Below are positions 25,021 through 34,478 of a stretch of DNA of 40,342 nt, piece by piece. Made by a program: the position numbers and the translations under genes. Position 1 is the first letter of the stretch. Each line of letters begins with the position of its first letter. The notes under the pieces are model-generated. The model saw only the letters and a list, made by a program, of their open reading frames with translations, ran no database searches and was not told the DNA's origin. The stretch comes from [Clostridium] symbiosum ATCC 14940 (lineage in GTDB: Bacteria; Bacillota; Clostridia; Lachnospirales; Lachnospiraceae): assembly GCF_000466485.1 (NCBI RefSeq), contig NZ_KE992932.1:1-40342 (forward strand). The letters are read 5' to 3'.

Positions 25021-25318
25021 TAGAATTCTCCTTTGTATCTTTTTTATTATTTTATAACAGCTCAGGGAGAAATGCAAGAAACATAACGCCGGGAGCCACA
25101 TGGGGAACGGTGCGGCAGCAGATATACTTGCAGCGGTTTTTAGAGATATTGAAGGCTTTTTATGCAGGTTTTTGTAAAAAAACACACAATCAAGCGATCT
25201 TTTCTCCTCCTTACTATAGTAAAAGCTGGAAAAGTGGTATATAATACTAACTGCAAAAAGATGTGAAAAAGCAGCAGAAACATCACGATGGATAAATTTA
25301 TCATAGAGGAGGAACACC
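25021..25318. other. divergent intergenic region, regulator / suf
   Basis: This gap holds the minus-strand leader of the regulator (possible -10 TATAAA near 25055) and the plus-strand suf promoter. No small ORF with a convincing ribosome site is seen. Confidence 0.5.
25211..25245 (+). promoter_or_regulatory. suf promoter with overlapping palindrome
   Basis: TATAAT lies at 25240-25245. The position 17 bases upstream is covered by a perfect 12-base palindrome, TTACTATAGTAA (25211-25222), which could be an operator. The gene starts at 25319 behind GAGGAGG. Confidence 0.5.
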
Positions 25319-26053
25319 ATGCTTAAACTGGAGAATATTTCTTATGAGATCCAGGAAGAAAAGGGACAAAAAGGAATAATCCACCATGTCGATTTAACGA
25401 TAAATGACAATGAATTTGTAGTAATAACAGGGCCGAACGGGGGCGGGAAGTCAACGCTTGCCAAGCTGATTGCAGGCATTATTAATCCGACCGGGGGCCG
25501 GATCCTGTTTAACGGCGAGGATATCACAGGTAAAAGCATTACCGAGAGAGCCAACATGGGAATCAGCTTCGCGTTTCAGCAGCCGGTGCGGTTTAAAGGT
25601 GTTCAGGTTCTCGATTTGATCCGGCTTGCGGCAAAAGAAAACATGTCTGCGGCGGATGCCTGCCGCTATCTGTCGGAGGTTGGCTTATGTGCAAAGGATT
25701 ATATTAACCGTGAAGTAAATGCAAGTCTTTCCGGCGGCGAGCTGAAACGAATCGAAATCGCCACGGTTTTGGCCAGGGCGTCCAGGCTGTCGGTATTTGA
25801 TGAGCCGGAGGCGGGGATTGATCTCTGGAGCTTCCAGAACCTGATTCAGGTTTTTGAGCGAATGAGGGCAAAGACGAACGGATCTATCATGATTATCTCC
25901 CATCAGGAACGGATTCTCAATATTGCGGACCGTATTGTCGTAATTGCTGACGGGCGCGTGATTAAGGAAGGCAGAAAGGACGAGATTCTTCCGGAGATTC
26001 TGGGGACGTCATCTGCAGTGGAGGCTTGCGATTTTTACAGGAGGGATAATTAA
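25319..26053 (+). CDS. sufC: Fe-S cluster assembly ATPase SufC
   Basis: This 244-residue soluble ABC-type ATPase is the normal SufC length. Walker A is GPNGGGKST, the Q-loop region is GISFAFQQPVRFKGV, the signature is LSGGELKRIEIA, Walker B is LSVFDEPEAGIDLW, and the H-loop is ISHQE. SufC drives conformational change of the SufB/D scaffold during cluster assembly. The gene overlaps the start of the next by one base, and only a single scaffold gene follows. This two-gene form, without sufS, sufU or a second scaffold gene adjacent, matches the minimal SufBC (SMS) systems of strict anaerobes. Confidence 0.93.
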   Translation: MLKLENISYEIQEEKGQKGIIHHVDLTINDNEFVVITGPNGGGKSTLAKLIAGIINPTGGRILFNGEDITGKSITERANMGISFAFQQPVRFKGVQVLDLIRLAAKENMSAADACRYLSEVGLCAKDYINREVNASLSGGELKRIEIATVLARASRLSVFDEPEAGIDLWSFQNLIQVFERMRAKTNGSIMIISHQERILNIADRIVVIADGRVIKEGRKDEILPEILGTSSAVEACDFYRRDN

Positions 26054-26970
26054 TGGATCAGATTCAGAGAACATTACTGGAAGAGGTGGCCGATCTGCAT
26101 GGAGTACCGGCAGGAGCATATAATATCCGCGCCAACGGACAGATGGCCGGCAGAAATACGACGGCCAATATTGACATTATAACGAAAGAGGACAAGTCGG
26201 GCATAGATATCAGAATTAAGGAAGGCACGAAGAATGAGAGTGTCCATATCCCGGTTGTCTTAAGCCAGAGCGGCATGACGGAGATGGTATACAATGATTT
26301 TTATATCGGAGATAATGCAGATGTGACGATTATTGCAGGCTGCGGCATTCATAACGGCGGAGACGCCGCATCTGAGCATGACGGAATCCACCGCTTTTTT
26401 ATCGGAAGGAATGCCAGGGTCCGTTATGTTGAGAAGCATTACGGCGAAGGGGACGGAAAAGGAAAGCGGATTTTAAATCCGACGACGGAAGTTACGATGG
26501 AGGAAGGAAGCAGCCTGGAGATGGAGACGGTCCAGATTAAGGGAGTGGATTCCACGATCAGGAAAACAGTGGCGGATCTGGCAGCAGGAGCCGGCATTGT
26601 CATCAAAGAACGCCTTCTGACCCATGGGAACCAGGATGCCGAGAGCAGCATTATTGTCAATCTGAACGGTGAGGATGCCAGCGCCAATGTAATGTCGCGT
26701 TCTGTTGCCAAGGAAGATTCCCGCCAGAAGTTTATTTCCGTCATTAATGGAAACAGCCGCTGCGCAGGCCATACGGAGTGCGACGCGATTATTATAGGCA
26801 ACGCAAAAATCCAGGCAGTTCCGGAACTGACCGCCAATGATCCGGATGCAGCCCTGATTCACGAAGCGGCAATCGGCAAAATTGCGGGAGAACAGATTAT
26901 AAAGCTGATGACGCTGGGGCTTACGGAAGCTGAGGCAGAGGAACAGATTATAAACGGTTTCCTGAAATAG
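26053..26970 (+). CDS. SufB/SufD-family Fe-S scaffold protein (short form)
   Basis: This 305-residue beta-helix scaffold is much shorter than SufB (about 470-490) or SufD (about 420). The family core is visible: ATSEHD-like AASEHDGIHRFFIGRNARVRYVEKHYG, GSSLEMETVQIKGVDST, and the C-terminal SRCAGHTECDAIIIG and DAALIHEAAIGKIAGEQ, with the conserved Cys and His/Glu positions. It probably forms a complex with the preceding SufC as a minimal cluster-building machine. The many Fe-S enzymes in this window (MoaA, the hydroxylase small subunit) would be clients. No cysteine desulfurase lies alongside. Confidence 0.88.
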   Translation: MDQIQRTLLEEVADLHGVPAGAYNIRANGQMAGRNTTANIDIITKEDKSGIDIRIKEGTKNESVHIPVVLSQSGMTEMVYNDFYIGDNADVTIIAGCGIHNGGDAASEHDGIHRFFIGRNARVRYVEKHYGEGDGKGKRILNPTTEVTMEEGSSLEMETVQIKGVDSTIRKTVADLAAGAGIVIKERLLTHGNQDAESSIIVNLNGEDASANVMSRSVAKEDSRQKFISVINGNSRCAGHTECDAIIIGNAKIQAVPELTANDPDAALIHEAAIGKIAGEQIIKLMTLGLTEAEAEEQIINGFLK

Positions 26971-27026
26971 CAGGCATATTCTCACCGCTGTCCGCATATA
27001 CTTAGGTGTAATATGAGAAAACGGAT

Positions 27027-28742
27027 GTGCGTATGGCCGATCAAAAAGCAGAAAATCTTTTGAACCTGGCTCTCGATGCCACGGCGGAAGAACTTGAAAA
27101 ATCACCTGCGCTGAGCGTGGGGTTTAACAGGGAAGAAAAACGGTGGGAGCTGATCGTAAAATACAACGGAGATCTGAATGTTGTCCTTGAAGCATTACCG
27201 GAAATCGAAGCAGCCACATTATCTGGAGGCTATGCGATCTTAACGGTACCGCAATCACTAATAGAGTCTTTGACAGGTTTTTCGCAGATCGAATATATAG
27301 AAAAACCGAAAAGGCTCTATTTTTCCGTTTACAGAGGTAGAAGCAATTCCTGCATTAATCAGGTTCAGGAGGACGGAAGCGGCCTGACCGGCCGAGGCGT
27401 CATCACCGCCATTATTGATTCCGGGATTGACTACTATCACCGGGATTTTCGTGATGCTGCCGGAAAAAGCCGCATCCTGGAATTATGGGATCAGGATAAA
27501 GATACCATATATGACCGTGAACAGATCAATGAAGCGCTTGCAGCGGGAAGCCGTGAGGCGGCTTACCAGATTGTGCCGACGAGGGATGTGAGCGGTCATG
27601 GGACGGCGGTGGCCGGGATTGCGGCCGGTAGCGGACTGGAAGGTGACGGCAGATACAAAGGCGTGGCCTGGGAAAGTGATTTGCTTATTGTGAAACTGGG
27701 CGTTCCGGCCACGGATTCTTTTCCCCGGACTACGGAGATGATGCGTGCCCTGGATTATGTTGTGAACCGGGCGGTTTTTTACCAGAAACCGCTGGCTGTC
27801 AATCTCAGCTTCGGTAATACATATGGCTCTCACGATGGAACCAGCCTGCTGGAAACTTATTTAAATACCATGGCTGCCCAGGGGAAAACCACAGTGGTTG
27901 CCGGAACCGGCAACGAAGGCAGCGCGATGGGGCATACCTCCGGTGTTCTGACGGAGGGAAGCGAGGTGGAGATTGAACTGTCGGTGGATGGCTACGAAAC
28001 CGGCTTCGGCGTACAGCTGTGGAAGATTTATGCGGATATTTTTGATGTCGTACTGGTGGGACCCGGAGGCACTACGGTAGGTCCAATAAGCAGCCAGCTC
28101 GGCTCCCAGCGGATCCAGTTTGCAAGGACAACGGTTCTTTTATACTATGGAAAACCCAGCCCTTACAGCAAGGCTCAGGAAATTTATTTTGATTTCATAC
28201 CCAGGTACGATTATGTGGAGAGCGGAATCTGGAAATTCAGGCTGATTCCCCGCCGAATTATCTCGGGGCAGTATGATTTCTGGCTGCCGTCGGCAAGCGC
28301 CCTGAACCGTGCCACCCATTTCCTGCGCTCCACGCCGGATACGACCCTCACAATACCGTCGACATCCCTTCGGGCAATCTCAGTCGGAGCCTATAACGAT
28401 TCTTATCAGGCCTACGCTGACTTTTCAGGGCGGGGGTTTACCAGGCTCGACAACCTGGTCAAACCGGATCTTGCAGCTCCGGGTGTAAATGTTATGACTG
28501 CCAGGGCGGGGGGAGGCTATGAGACGGTTACGGGAACATCCTTTGCCGCCCCCTTTGTGACAGGCAGCGCGGCTCTGATGATGCAGTGGGGAGTTGTAAG
28601 GGGCAATGATCCCTTCCTCTATGGCGAAAAACTGAAGGCTTTTTTGATCCGGGGGGCGAGGCACCTGCCGGGAGAGAGCGTCTATCCGAACCCGAGAATC
28701 GGGTGGGGAACCCTGTGTCTGGCAGATTCCTTCCCTGTGTAA
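27027..28742 (+). CDS. subtilisin-family (S8) serine protease, Csp-like
   Basis: This is a 571-residue protease. The N-terminal ~100 residues form a prodomain-like segment (LSVGFNREEKRWELIVKY, SLIESLTGFSQIEYIEKPKR). The catalytic triad is complete: Asp in AIIDSGIDYYH, His in SGHGTAVAGIAAG and Ser in GTSFAAPFVTGSAAL. A beta-rich insert of about 170 residues separates His and Ser, as in the clostridial Csp/CspABC group. No signal peptide is seen, so it acts in the cytosol, or in the spore if the Csp relationship reflects function. The start is GTG 27027 or ATG 27033, with a weak ribosome site. The role in Lachnospiraceae is unclear. Confidence 0.88.
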   Translation: MRMADQKAENLLNLALDATAEELEKSPALSVGFNREEKRWELIVKYNGDLNVVLEALPEIEAATLSGGYAILTVPQSLIESLTGFSQIEYIEKPKRLYFSVYRGRSNSCINQVQEDGSGLTGRGVITAIIDSGIDYYHRDFRDAAGKSRILELWDQDKDTIYDREQINEALAAGSREAAYQIVPTRDVSGHGTAVAGIAAGSGLEGDGRYKGVAWESDLLIVKLGVPATDSFPRTTEMMRALDYVVNRAVFYQKPLAVNLSFGNTYGSHDGTSLLETYLNTMAAQGKTTVVAGTGNEGSAMGHTSGVLTEGSEVEIELSVDGYETGFGVQLWKIYADIFDVVLVGPGGTTVGPISSQLGSQRIQFARTTVLLYYGKPSPYSKAQEIYFDFIPRYDYVESGIWKFRLIPRRIISGQYDFWLPSASALNRATHFLRSTPDTTLTIPSTSLRAISVGAYNDSYQAYADFSGRGFTRLDNLVKPDLAAPGVNVMTARAGGGYETVTGTSFAAPFVTGSAALMMQWGVVRGNDPFLYGEKLKAFLIRGARHLPGESVYPNPRIGWGTLCLADSFPV

Positions 28743-28843
28743 AGCATAATAATAGAAAGGAATCTTGCGTCTTTTGTCCTTTTTTTCGTAACTTTTTAGA
28801 AAATATTAACATATTAAGGGTGTTAAAAAGTAGAAAAATATGA

Positions 28844-28849
28844 TATCAT
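28844..28849 (+). promoter_or_regulatory. extended -10 element before dgt
   Basis: TGA directly precedes TATCAT (28844-28849), an extended -10, about 65 bases before the dgt start. The -35 region is A/T-rich without a clear hexamer. Confidence 0.4.
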
Positions 28850-28914
28850 AGATAGATAATGGGTGAACTTTCGAGATTATTGCACAAATTGTTCTGAATA
28901 AGGGTGGGAGCGAT

Positions 28915-29922
28915 ATGAATATCAGAGAAACTACGGAAAAATGGGAACGTGAATATCTTAGCCCTTACGCATCTTTAAGCGAAAACACCAGGGGCAGGGA
29001 CAGGGAAGAACCTCTCTGTGATATCCGTCCGGAGTACCAGCGGGACAGGGACCGGATTTTACATAGCAAGTCATTCAGAAGGCTGAAGCACAAGACACAG
29101 GTATTCCTCGCGCCTGAGGGTGATCATTACAGAACCCGGCTTACCCATACGCTGGAGGTTTCCCAGATAGCCAGGACCATTGCAAAAGCTCTGCGACTTA
29201 ATGAATCCCTTACCGAGGCGATTGCGCTTGGCCATGATCTTGGGCATACGCCGTTTGGCCATTCGGGGGAAGCGATTCTCGATAAACTTTGCAGCGGCGG
29301 CTTTGCCCACTACAAGCAGAGCGTCCGCGTTGTGGAGGTGCTGGAGAAAAAGGGCAGGGGAATCAACCTGACCTGGGAGGTGAGGGACGGGATATTGAAT
29401 CACCGTACCAGCGGCCGTCCATCTACATTGGAGGGACATATCGTCCGTCTTTCCGATAAGATAGCCTATATTAACCATGATATTGACGACGCGATCCGGG
29501 GAAAGATTTTCGAGGAAGAAGATCTGCCGCCGGAATATACGGATATTCTCGGGAACAGTGTCAGGGAGCGTCTCAATACAATGATACATGATATTATTTA
29601 CCAGAGCTTTGACAAGCCTGAGATCGCCATGTCTCCCGGTATGGAGACGGCGATGCACGGCCTGCGCAGATGGATGTTCGAGAATGTATACCGGAACGGA
29701 ATCGCCAAAGCGGAGGAGGGCAAGGCGCAGCACATGATTGTCATGCTCTATGAGCATTATATGAAACATATTGATGAATTACCGGAAGAGTATCTGGATA
29801 TGATGAGAGAGCGCGGTGAAAAAGAAGAACGGGTGGTCTGCGATTATATTGCCGGAATGACCGACATCTACGCCATAGACCGTTTTAACGAGCTCTTTGT
29901 ACCAAAATCCTGGAAAGTTTAA
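28915..29922 (+). CDS. dgt: deoxyguanosinetriphosphate triphosphohydrolase-like protein
   Basis: This is a 335-residue HD-domain phosphohydrolase of the dGTPase type. Conserved stretches are KSFRRLKHKTQVF, TRLTHTLEVSQIARTIA (first His), ALGHDLGHTPFGHSGE (HD pair) and LSDKIAYINHDIDDAIR. It hydrolyses dNTPs to deoxynucleosides and triphosphate, controlling nucleotide pools. It heads the dnaG-rpoD cluster, an arrangement common in Clostridia, and dnaG begins 10 bases after its stop. Confidence 0.93.
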   Translation: MNIRETTEKWEREYLSPYASLSENTRGRDREEPLCDIRPEYQRDRDRILHSKSFRRLKHKTQVFLAPEGDHYRTRLTHTLEVSQIARTIAKALRLNESLTEAIALGHDLGHTPFGHSGEAILDKLCSGGFAHYKQSVRVVEVLEKKGRGINLTWEVRDGILNHRTSGRPSTLEGHIVRLSDKIAYINHDIDDAIRGKIFEEEDLPPEYTDILGNSVRERLNTMIHDIIYQSFDKPEIAMSPGMETAMHGLRRWMFENVYRNGIAKAEEGKAQHMIVMLYEHYMKHIDELPEEYLDMMRERGEKEERVVCDYIAGMTDIYAIDRFNELFVPKSWKV

Positions 29923-29932
29923 GGAGGTTTTC

Positions 29933-31723
29933 ATGTATTATCCGGAAGAAGTAATAGAAGAAGTCAGAATGAGAAGCGACATCGTGGATGTTATTTCCGG
30001 GTATGTGAAGCTTCAGAAGAAAGGGGCCAATTATTTTGGCCTTTGTCCCTTCCATCACGAAAAATCACCGTCATTTTCCGTGGCGCCCCAGAAGCAGATG
30101 TATCATTGCTTTGGATGCGGCGTGAGCGGCAATGTGATTACCTTTGTTATGGAATATGAGAATTATTCCTTCCGTGAGGCAGTGGAAATGCTTGCCGGAC
30201 GCTGCGGCGTCAAGCTGCCGAAGATGGAATATTCCAAAGAGGCAAAGGCGCAGGCGGATCTGAAAGCGGCGCTGCTTGAGATCAATAAGCAGGCGGCCAA
30301 TTACTTTTATTATCAGTTGAAACAGCCGCAGGGCCGGGCAGGCTATGATTATCTGCAGAGGCGCCAGCTGACGGATGAGACAATCCGCCGGTTCGGACTG
30401 GGGTATTCGAATAAAACAAGCGATGATTTGTACCGCTATCTGAGAGGCAAAGGGTATGACGATACCATATTAAAGGAGACAGGCCTTGTCACAATTGAAG
30501 AGCGCGGCTCACGGGACAAGTTCTGGAACCGCGTCATGTTTCCGATTATGGATGTCAATAACCGGGTGATCGGTTTTGGCGGCCGCGTCATGGGAGACGG
30601 AGAACCCAAATACCTGAATTCTCCGGAGACGAAGCTGTTTGACAAGAGCAGGAACCTTTACGGGCTTAATTATGCCAGAACCTCCAGACAGAAGTTTATC
30701 CTGCTCTGCGAGGGATACATGGATGTAATATCGATGCATCAGGCCGGCTTTACCAATGCGGTGGCATCGCTGGGGACGGCGATGACGGAACAGCATGCGG
30801 CTCTTTTGAAACGCTATACGGAACAGGTGATTCTGACCTATGACAGCGATAACGCAGGCGTAAAAGCGGCTCTTCGGGCAATCCCGATACTTAAGAACGC
30901 GGGGATATCGGCAAAGGTGCTGAATATGAGGCCATACAAGGATCCGGATGAGTTTATGAAGAACCTGGGTCCGGAGGAGTTCAAAAAACGGATTGAAAAT
31001 GCCCGTAACAGCTTTTTATTTGAGATAGATGTATTAAAAGAAGGATGCGATATGCAGGATCCGGAGCAGAAAACGGATTTTTATAATAAGGCAGCCAGAA
31101 AATTACTGGATTTTCCGGAAGCTCTGGAGAGGGACAACTATATACAGGCCGTATCCAGAGAATTTTTTATCAATTATGAGAATTTGAAAACCCTCGTCAA
31201 CCAGTTGGGAAACCGTCTGGGAATGGGGGCCGGAAGAACCAGGGAGCCAGGCGGGGAAGAGAGCGCCGCGAACCGTCCGGGCGCGCCTGCAAAGAAGAAG
31301 GAGAAGGAAGAAGGCATCAGGAAGTCGGAGCGTCTTCTGCTCACATGGCTGATTGAAGAACCGGAGCTTTTTGATAAGATTCATGGAATTATCGGTCCGG
31401 CTGATTTTGTAAAACCGCTGTACCGGGAGGCGGCGCAGATGGTTTTTGACGGTCATGAAAAAGGAGATGTTAATCCGGCATCCATCCTGAATCATTTTAT
31501 TGACGACGAGGGGAACTACCGGGAGGTGGCGGCTCTGTTTAACGCCAGTCTGGAAGAGTCCCTGAGTAATGAAGAACAGAAAAAAGCCTTTTCGGAGACA
31601 GTGCTGCGCATTAAAAAGAACAGTCTGGATCATCAGATCCGACACGCCGAAGGGCTGGACGAGCTGCAAAAACTGATCAGGGATCAGGCGGAACTTGCTA
31701 ATCTGCATATTTCACTCGATTAA
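29933..31723 (+). CDS. dnaG: DNA primase
   Basis: This is a 596-residue primase. The N-terminal zinc finger is CPFHHEKSPSFSV with YHCFGCG. The RNA polymerase/TOPRIM core has FGGRVMGDGEPKYLNSPET, LLCEGYMDVISMHQAGF and ILTYDSDNAGVKAA. The C-terminal ~150 residues are the DnaB-binding helical domain, preceded by a charged linker (AKKKEKEEG). I start at ATG 29933 (MYYPEEVIEEVR) directly after AAGGAGG. A longer reading from 29897 adds 12 residues that belong to the dgt end. It makes RNA primers at the replication fork. Confidence 0.96.
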   Translation: MYYPEEVIEEVRMRSDIVDVISGYVKLQKKGANYFGLCPFHHEKSPSFSVAPQKQMYHCFGCGVSGNVITFVMEYENYSFREAVEMLAGRCGVKLPKMEYSKEAKAQADLKAALLEINKQAANYFYYQLKQPQGRAGYDYLQRRQLTDETIRRFGLGYSNKTSDDLYRYLRGKGYDDTILKETGLVTIEERGSRDKFWNRVMFPIMDVNNRVIGFGGRVMGDGEPKYLNSPETKLFDKSRNLYGLNYARTSRQKFILLCEGYMDVISMHQAGFTNAVASLGTAMTEQHAALLKRYTEQVILTYDSDNAGVKAALRAIPILKNAGISAKVLNMRPYKDPDEFMKNLGPEEFKKRIENARNSFLFEIDVLKEGCDMQDPEQKTDFYNKAARKLLDFPEALERDNYIQAVSREFFINYENLKTLVNQLGNRLGMGAGRTREPGGEESAANRPGAPAKKKEKEEGIRKSERLLLTWLIEEPELFDKIHGIIGPADFVKPLYREAAQMVFDGHEKGDVNPASILNHFIDDEGNYREVAALFNASLEESLSNEEQKKAFSETVLRIKKNSLDHQIRHAEGLDELQKLIRDQAELANLHISLD

Positions 31724-31762
31724 GGAGAAAATATTAAAAAGCTATGGAGGGATGTAAGAATT

Positions 31763-32881
31763 ATGGATGAAAAGACAGTGACATTTGAAGAGAAGCTCAC
31801 ACAGCTTTTGGAACTGGCGAAAAGTAAGAAGAATGTGTTGGAAAATAAAGAAATTCTTGACTTTTTCCATGGCGAAATACTGAACCCGGATCAGTTGGAT
31901 CAGATATATGATTTTCTCGATAGTAATAAGGTGGATGTATTGCAGTTCGAAGAGGAGCTTGAGATCGATCCGGATCTTTTTATTGAGGAAGAGCTGAATG
32001 ATGAAGAAGAGATAGACGTTGAAAGCATCGATTTGACTATTCCGGACGGCGTCAATATAGATGATCCTGTGAGAATGTACCTGAAGGAAATTGGAAAGGT
32101 ACCCCTTCTCTCACCGGAGGAGGAGATAGAATTGGCAAAACAGATGGAGATGGGCAATGAATATGCCAAAAAGCGTCTGGCTGAGGCGAATCTGCGCCTG
32201 GTTGTAAGCATTGCCAAGAGATATGTGGGCCGCGGAATGCAGTTTCTGGATCTGATTCAGGAAGGAAATCTGGGGCTTATTAAAGCCGTTGAGAAATACG
32301 ACTATTCCAAGGGCTTTAAGTTCAGTACGTATGCAACCTGGTGGATCCGCCAGGCTATTACGCGATCCATTGCCGATCAGGCCCGGACGATCCGGATTCC
32401 GGTGCATATGGTTGAGACGATTAACCGCCTGATCCGCACCTCCAGGCAGCTTCTCCAGGAGCTGGGGCGCGAGCCGCATCCGGAGGAAGTGGCGGAGCGG
32501 ATGGATATGCCGGTGGAGCGCGTCAGGGAGATAATGAAAATCTCGCAGGATCCTGTTTCTCTTGAGACTCCGATTGGGGAGGAAGAGGACAGCCACCTCG
32601 GAGATTTTATCCAGGATGACCATGTGCAGGTGCCCCTGGATGCGGCCACGTTTACTCTGCTGCATGAGCAGCTTATGGAAGTGCTTGACACGCTGACGGA
32701 CAGGGAACAGAAGGTACTCCGGCTGAGATTCGGCCTGGATGACGGAAGGCCGAGGACTCTGGAAGAGGTGGGAAAGGAATTTAACGTGACAAGGGAGCGT
32801 ATCCGCCAGATAGAGGCAAAAGCGCTCAGAAAGCTGCGTCACCCAAGCAGAAGCAAGAAGCTGAAGGATTACCTGGATTAA
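31763..32881 (+). CDS. rpoD: housekeeping RNA polymerase sigma factor (RpoD/SigA)
   Basis: This is a 372-residue group 1 sigma factor. An acidic region 1.1 ([16 protein letters not shown]) precedes region 1.2/2 ([43 protein letters not shown]). Next come the -10-recognition helix ([19 protein letters not shown]), region 3, and region 4 ([20 protein letters not shown]). Its promoters should be the TTGACA/TATAAT kind seen elsewhere in the window. The cluster with dnaG is the macromolecular synthesis operon. Confidence 0.97.
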   Translation: MDEKTVTFEEKLTQLLELAKSKKNVLENKEILDFFHGEILNPDQLDQIYDFLDSNKVDVLQFEEELEIDPDLFIEEELNDEEEIDVESIDLTIPDGVNIDDPVRMYLKEIGKVPLLSPEEEIELAKQMEMGNEYAKKRLAEANLRLVVSIAKRYVGRGMQFLDLIQEGNLGLIKAVEKYDYSKGFKFSTYATWWIRQAITRSIADQARTIRIPVHMVETINRLIRTSRQLLQELGREPHPEEVAERMDMPVERVREIMKISQDPVSLETPIGEEEDSHLGDFIQDDHVQVPLDAATFTLLHEQLMEVLDTLTDREQKVLRLRFGLDDGRPRTLEEVGKEFNVTRERIRQIEAKALRKLRHPSRSKKLKDYLD

Positions 32882-32966
32882 TGAGGCAACAGTTCGGCCA
32901 TGATTACAGTCCGGCTTTTGGATGAACCGCCATACAAGAAATAAGAATTTAACTGAGGAAATTTAG

Positions 32967-33668
32967 ATGAAATTATCACACCGTTTAGAGACAATTGCTT
33001 CCTTTGTTCGCAGGGGAAGCATAATTGCTGATATAGGAACCGATCATGGATACATACCGATTTATCTTGTGAAGGAAGGAATTTCCCCCCGCGCGCTGGC
33101 CATGGATGTGCGGAAAGGGCCTTTGGAGCGCGCAAAGCGGCATGTCCATGAATACGGTCTGGAAGACAGGATATGCCTGAGGCAGAGCGACGGCCTGCAT
33201 AAGCTTGAGGCGGGAGAGGCAGACACGATTGTAATAGCCGGAATGGGCGGAGAGCTGATGGTGCGTATTCTGGAGGAAGGGAGGCATGTTTTTGAAAGTA
33301 CAGAACGCCTAATCCTTTCCCCTCAGTCGGAGCCTGGGAATGTGAGGCGTTTTCTCGAAACAAACGGCTTTTGCATCCTGAGGGAAACAATGGTCAGGGA
33401 CGAAGGGAAATACTACACAGTGATAGAGGCAGGCCATGGGATGATGAAGTACGGCAGAGACTGCTTTTATGAGTACGGACGCTGCCTGATTGAAGAGAAG
33501 AACGGCGTGTTTGCCGGGTATCTGGAAAAAGAGAAAAAAACAGTGGAAGAGCTGATTGAAAAGCTGTCGCAGAATCATTCAGAGAGCGCCCGTAGGCGTC
33601 TTATGGAACTGAAGGAGAGGCAGAAAATTATAAAGGAGGCACAAGATGAAATGCAGGGAACTGATTGA
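32967..33668 (+). CDS. trmK: tRNA (adenine(22)-N1)-methyltransferase TrmK
   Basis: This is a 233-residue SAM methyltransferase. Motif I is ADIGTDHGYIPIYLV, followed by ALAMDVRKGPLERA, VIAGMGGELMVRIL and SPQSEPGNVRRFL. TrmK methylates A22 in the D arm of tRNAs. The position between rpoD and a nif3-like gene is the usual one in Firmicutes. It overlaps the next start by 23 bases. The C-terminal coiled segment (EKEKKTVEELIEKL) matches the TrmK tail. Confidence 0.92.
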   Translation: MKLSHRLETIASFVRRGSIIADIGTDHGYIPIYLVKEGISPRALAMDVRKGPLERAKRHVHEYGLEDRICLRQSDGLHKLEAGEADTIVIAGMGGELMVRILEEGRHVFESTERLILSPQSEPGNVRRFLETNGFCILRETMVRDEGKYYTVIEAGHGMMKYGRDCFYEYGRCLIEEKNGVFAGYLEKEKKTVEELIEKLSQNHSESARRRLMELKERQKIIKEAQDEMQGTD

Positions 33669-34440
33669 AATCCTGGAAGAACTGGCGCCGGTTTCTCTTG
33701 CCTGTGACTGGGATAACCCGGGCCTTCTGGCCGGCAGGAGTGACAAAGAGGTGAGAACCGTGTATCTGGCTCTGGATGCCACCGATGATGTGATTGACAA
33801 TGCGGTGGAATGCCGGGCGGATATGATTATCACTCACCATCCCCTTATCTTTAAACCGTTAAAAAAGGTCAATGATGAAGATTTCATCAGCCGGCGTATT
33901 CTTAAAATGATTCAGAACGACATATCTTATTATGCAATGCATACAAATTTTGACGCGGCGCCCGGATGTATGGCGGACCTGGCCGGCGAGCGGCTGGGGC
34001 TTAAGGATACCAGGGTGTTAGAACTGATGGGGAAGACGGCGGAGGATAAAGATTACGGCATTGGAATTTACGGGTGTTTTGGCCGCAGCATGACGCTCAG
34101 GGAGACGGCAGAAGCCGTCAAGAAGGCCTACGGCATTCCATTTGTAACGGTGTTCGGAAATATGGAGGGGAGCATAAGGACGGCGGCTATCTGTCCTGGA
34201 GCAGGCGGCAGCACGCTGAAGGAGGCTCTGAGATGCGGCGCGGATGTGTATATCACCGGAGATATCGGCCATCATGAGGGGATCGATGCCGTGGCCAACG
34301 ATATGGCGGTGATAGATGCCGGACATTACGGTATCGAGCATATTTTCACTGATTTTATGGAAAAATTTCTGGAGGAGAGACTGGGAGAGCGGCTTAAGGT
34401 TATGAAGGAACGTGATACATTTCCAAACTGTGTCGTTTGA
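33646..34440 (+). CDS. Nif3-like dinuclear metal centre protein
   Basis: This is a 264-residue NIF3/YbgI-family protein. Metal-binding stretches are ITHHPLIFKPLKKV near the N-terminus and GDIGHHEGIDAVANDMAVIDAGHYGIEH at the C-terminus, the latter holding the His and Glu ligands. The AMHTNFDAAPGCMADL segment is also typical. It follows trmK as in most Firmicutes. The cellular function is not settled for the family; GTP cyclohydrolase-like activity has been proposed but is not evident from the sequence. Confidence 0.9.
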   Translation: MKCRELIEILEELAPVSLACDWDNPGLLAGRSDKEVRTVYLALDATDDVIDNAVECRADMIITHHPLIFKPLKKVNDEDFISRRILKMIQNDISYYAMHTNFDAAPGCMADLAGERLGLKDTRVLELMGKTAEDKDYGIGIYGCFGRSMTLRETAEAVKKAYGIPFVTVFGNMEGSIRTAAICPGAGGSTLKEALRCGADVYITGDIGHHEGIDAVANDMAVIDAGHYGIEHIFTDFMEKFLEERLGERLKVMKERDTFPNCVV

Positions 34441-34478
34441 GTAACAGGCTTGTCTGATTAAAAAGAAGGAGGGCTAAT

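Noticed and set aside
24955-25320. 100-codon N-terminal extension of the SARP-like regulator
   Set aside because: The extension lies in the A/T-rich promoter region, has no family similarity, and TTG 25020 has an AAAGGAG site seven bases ahead.
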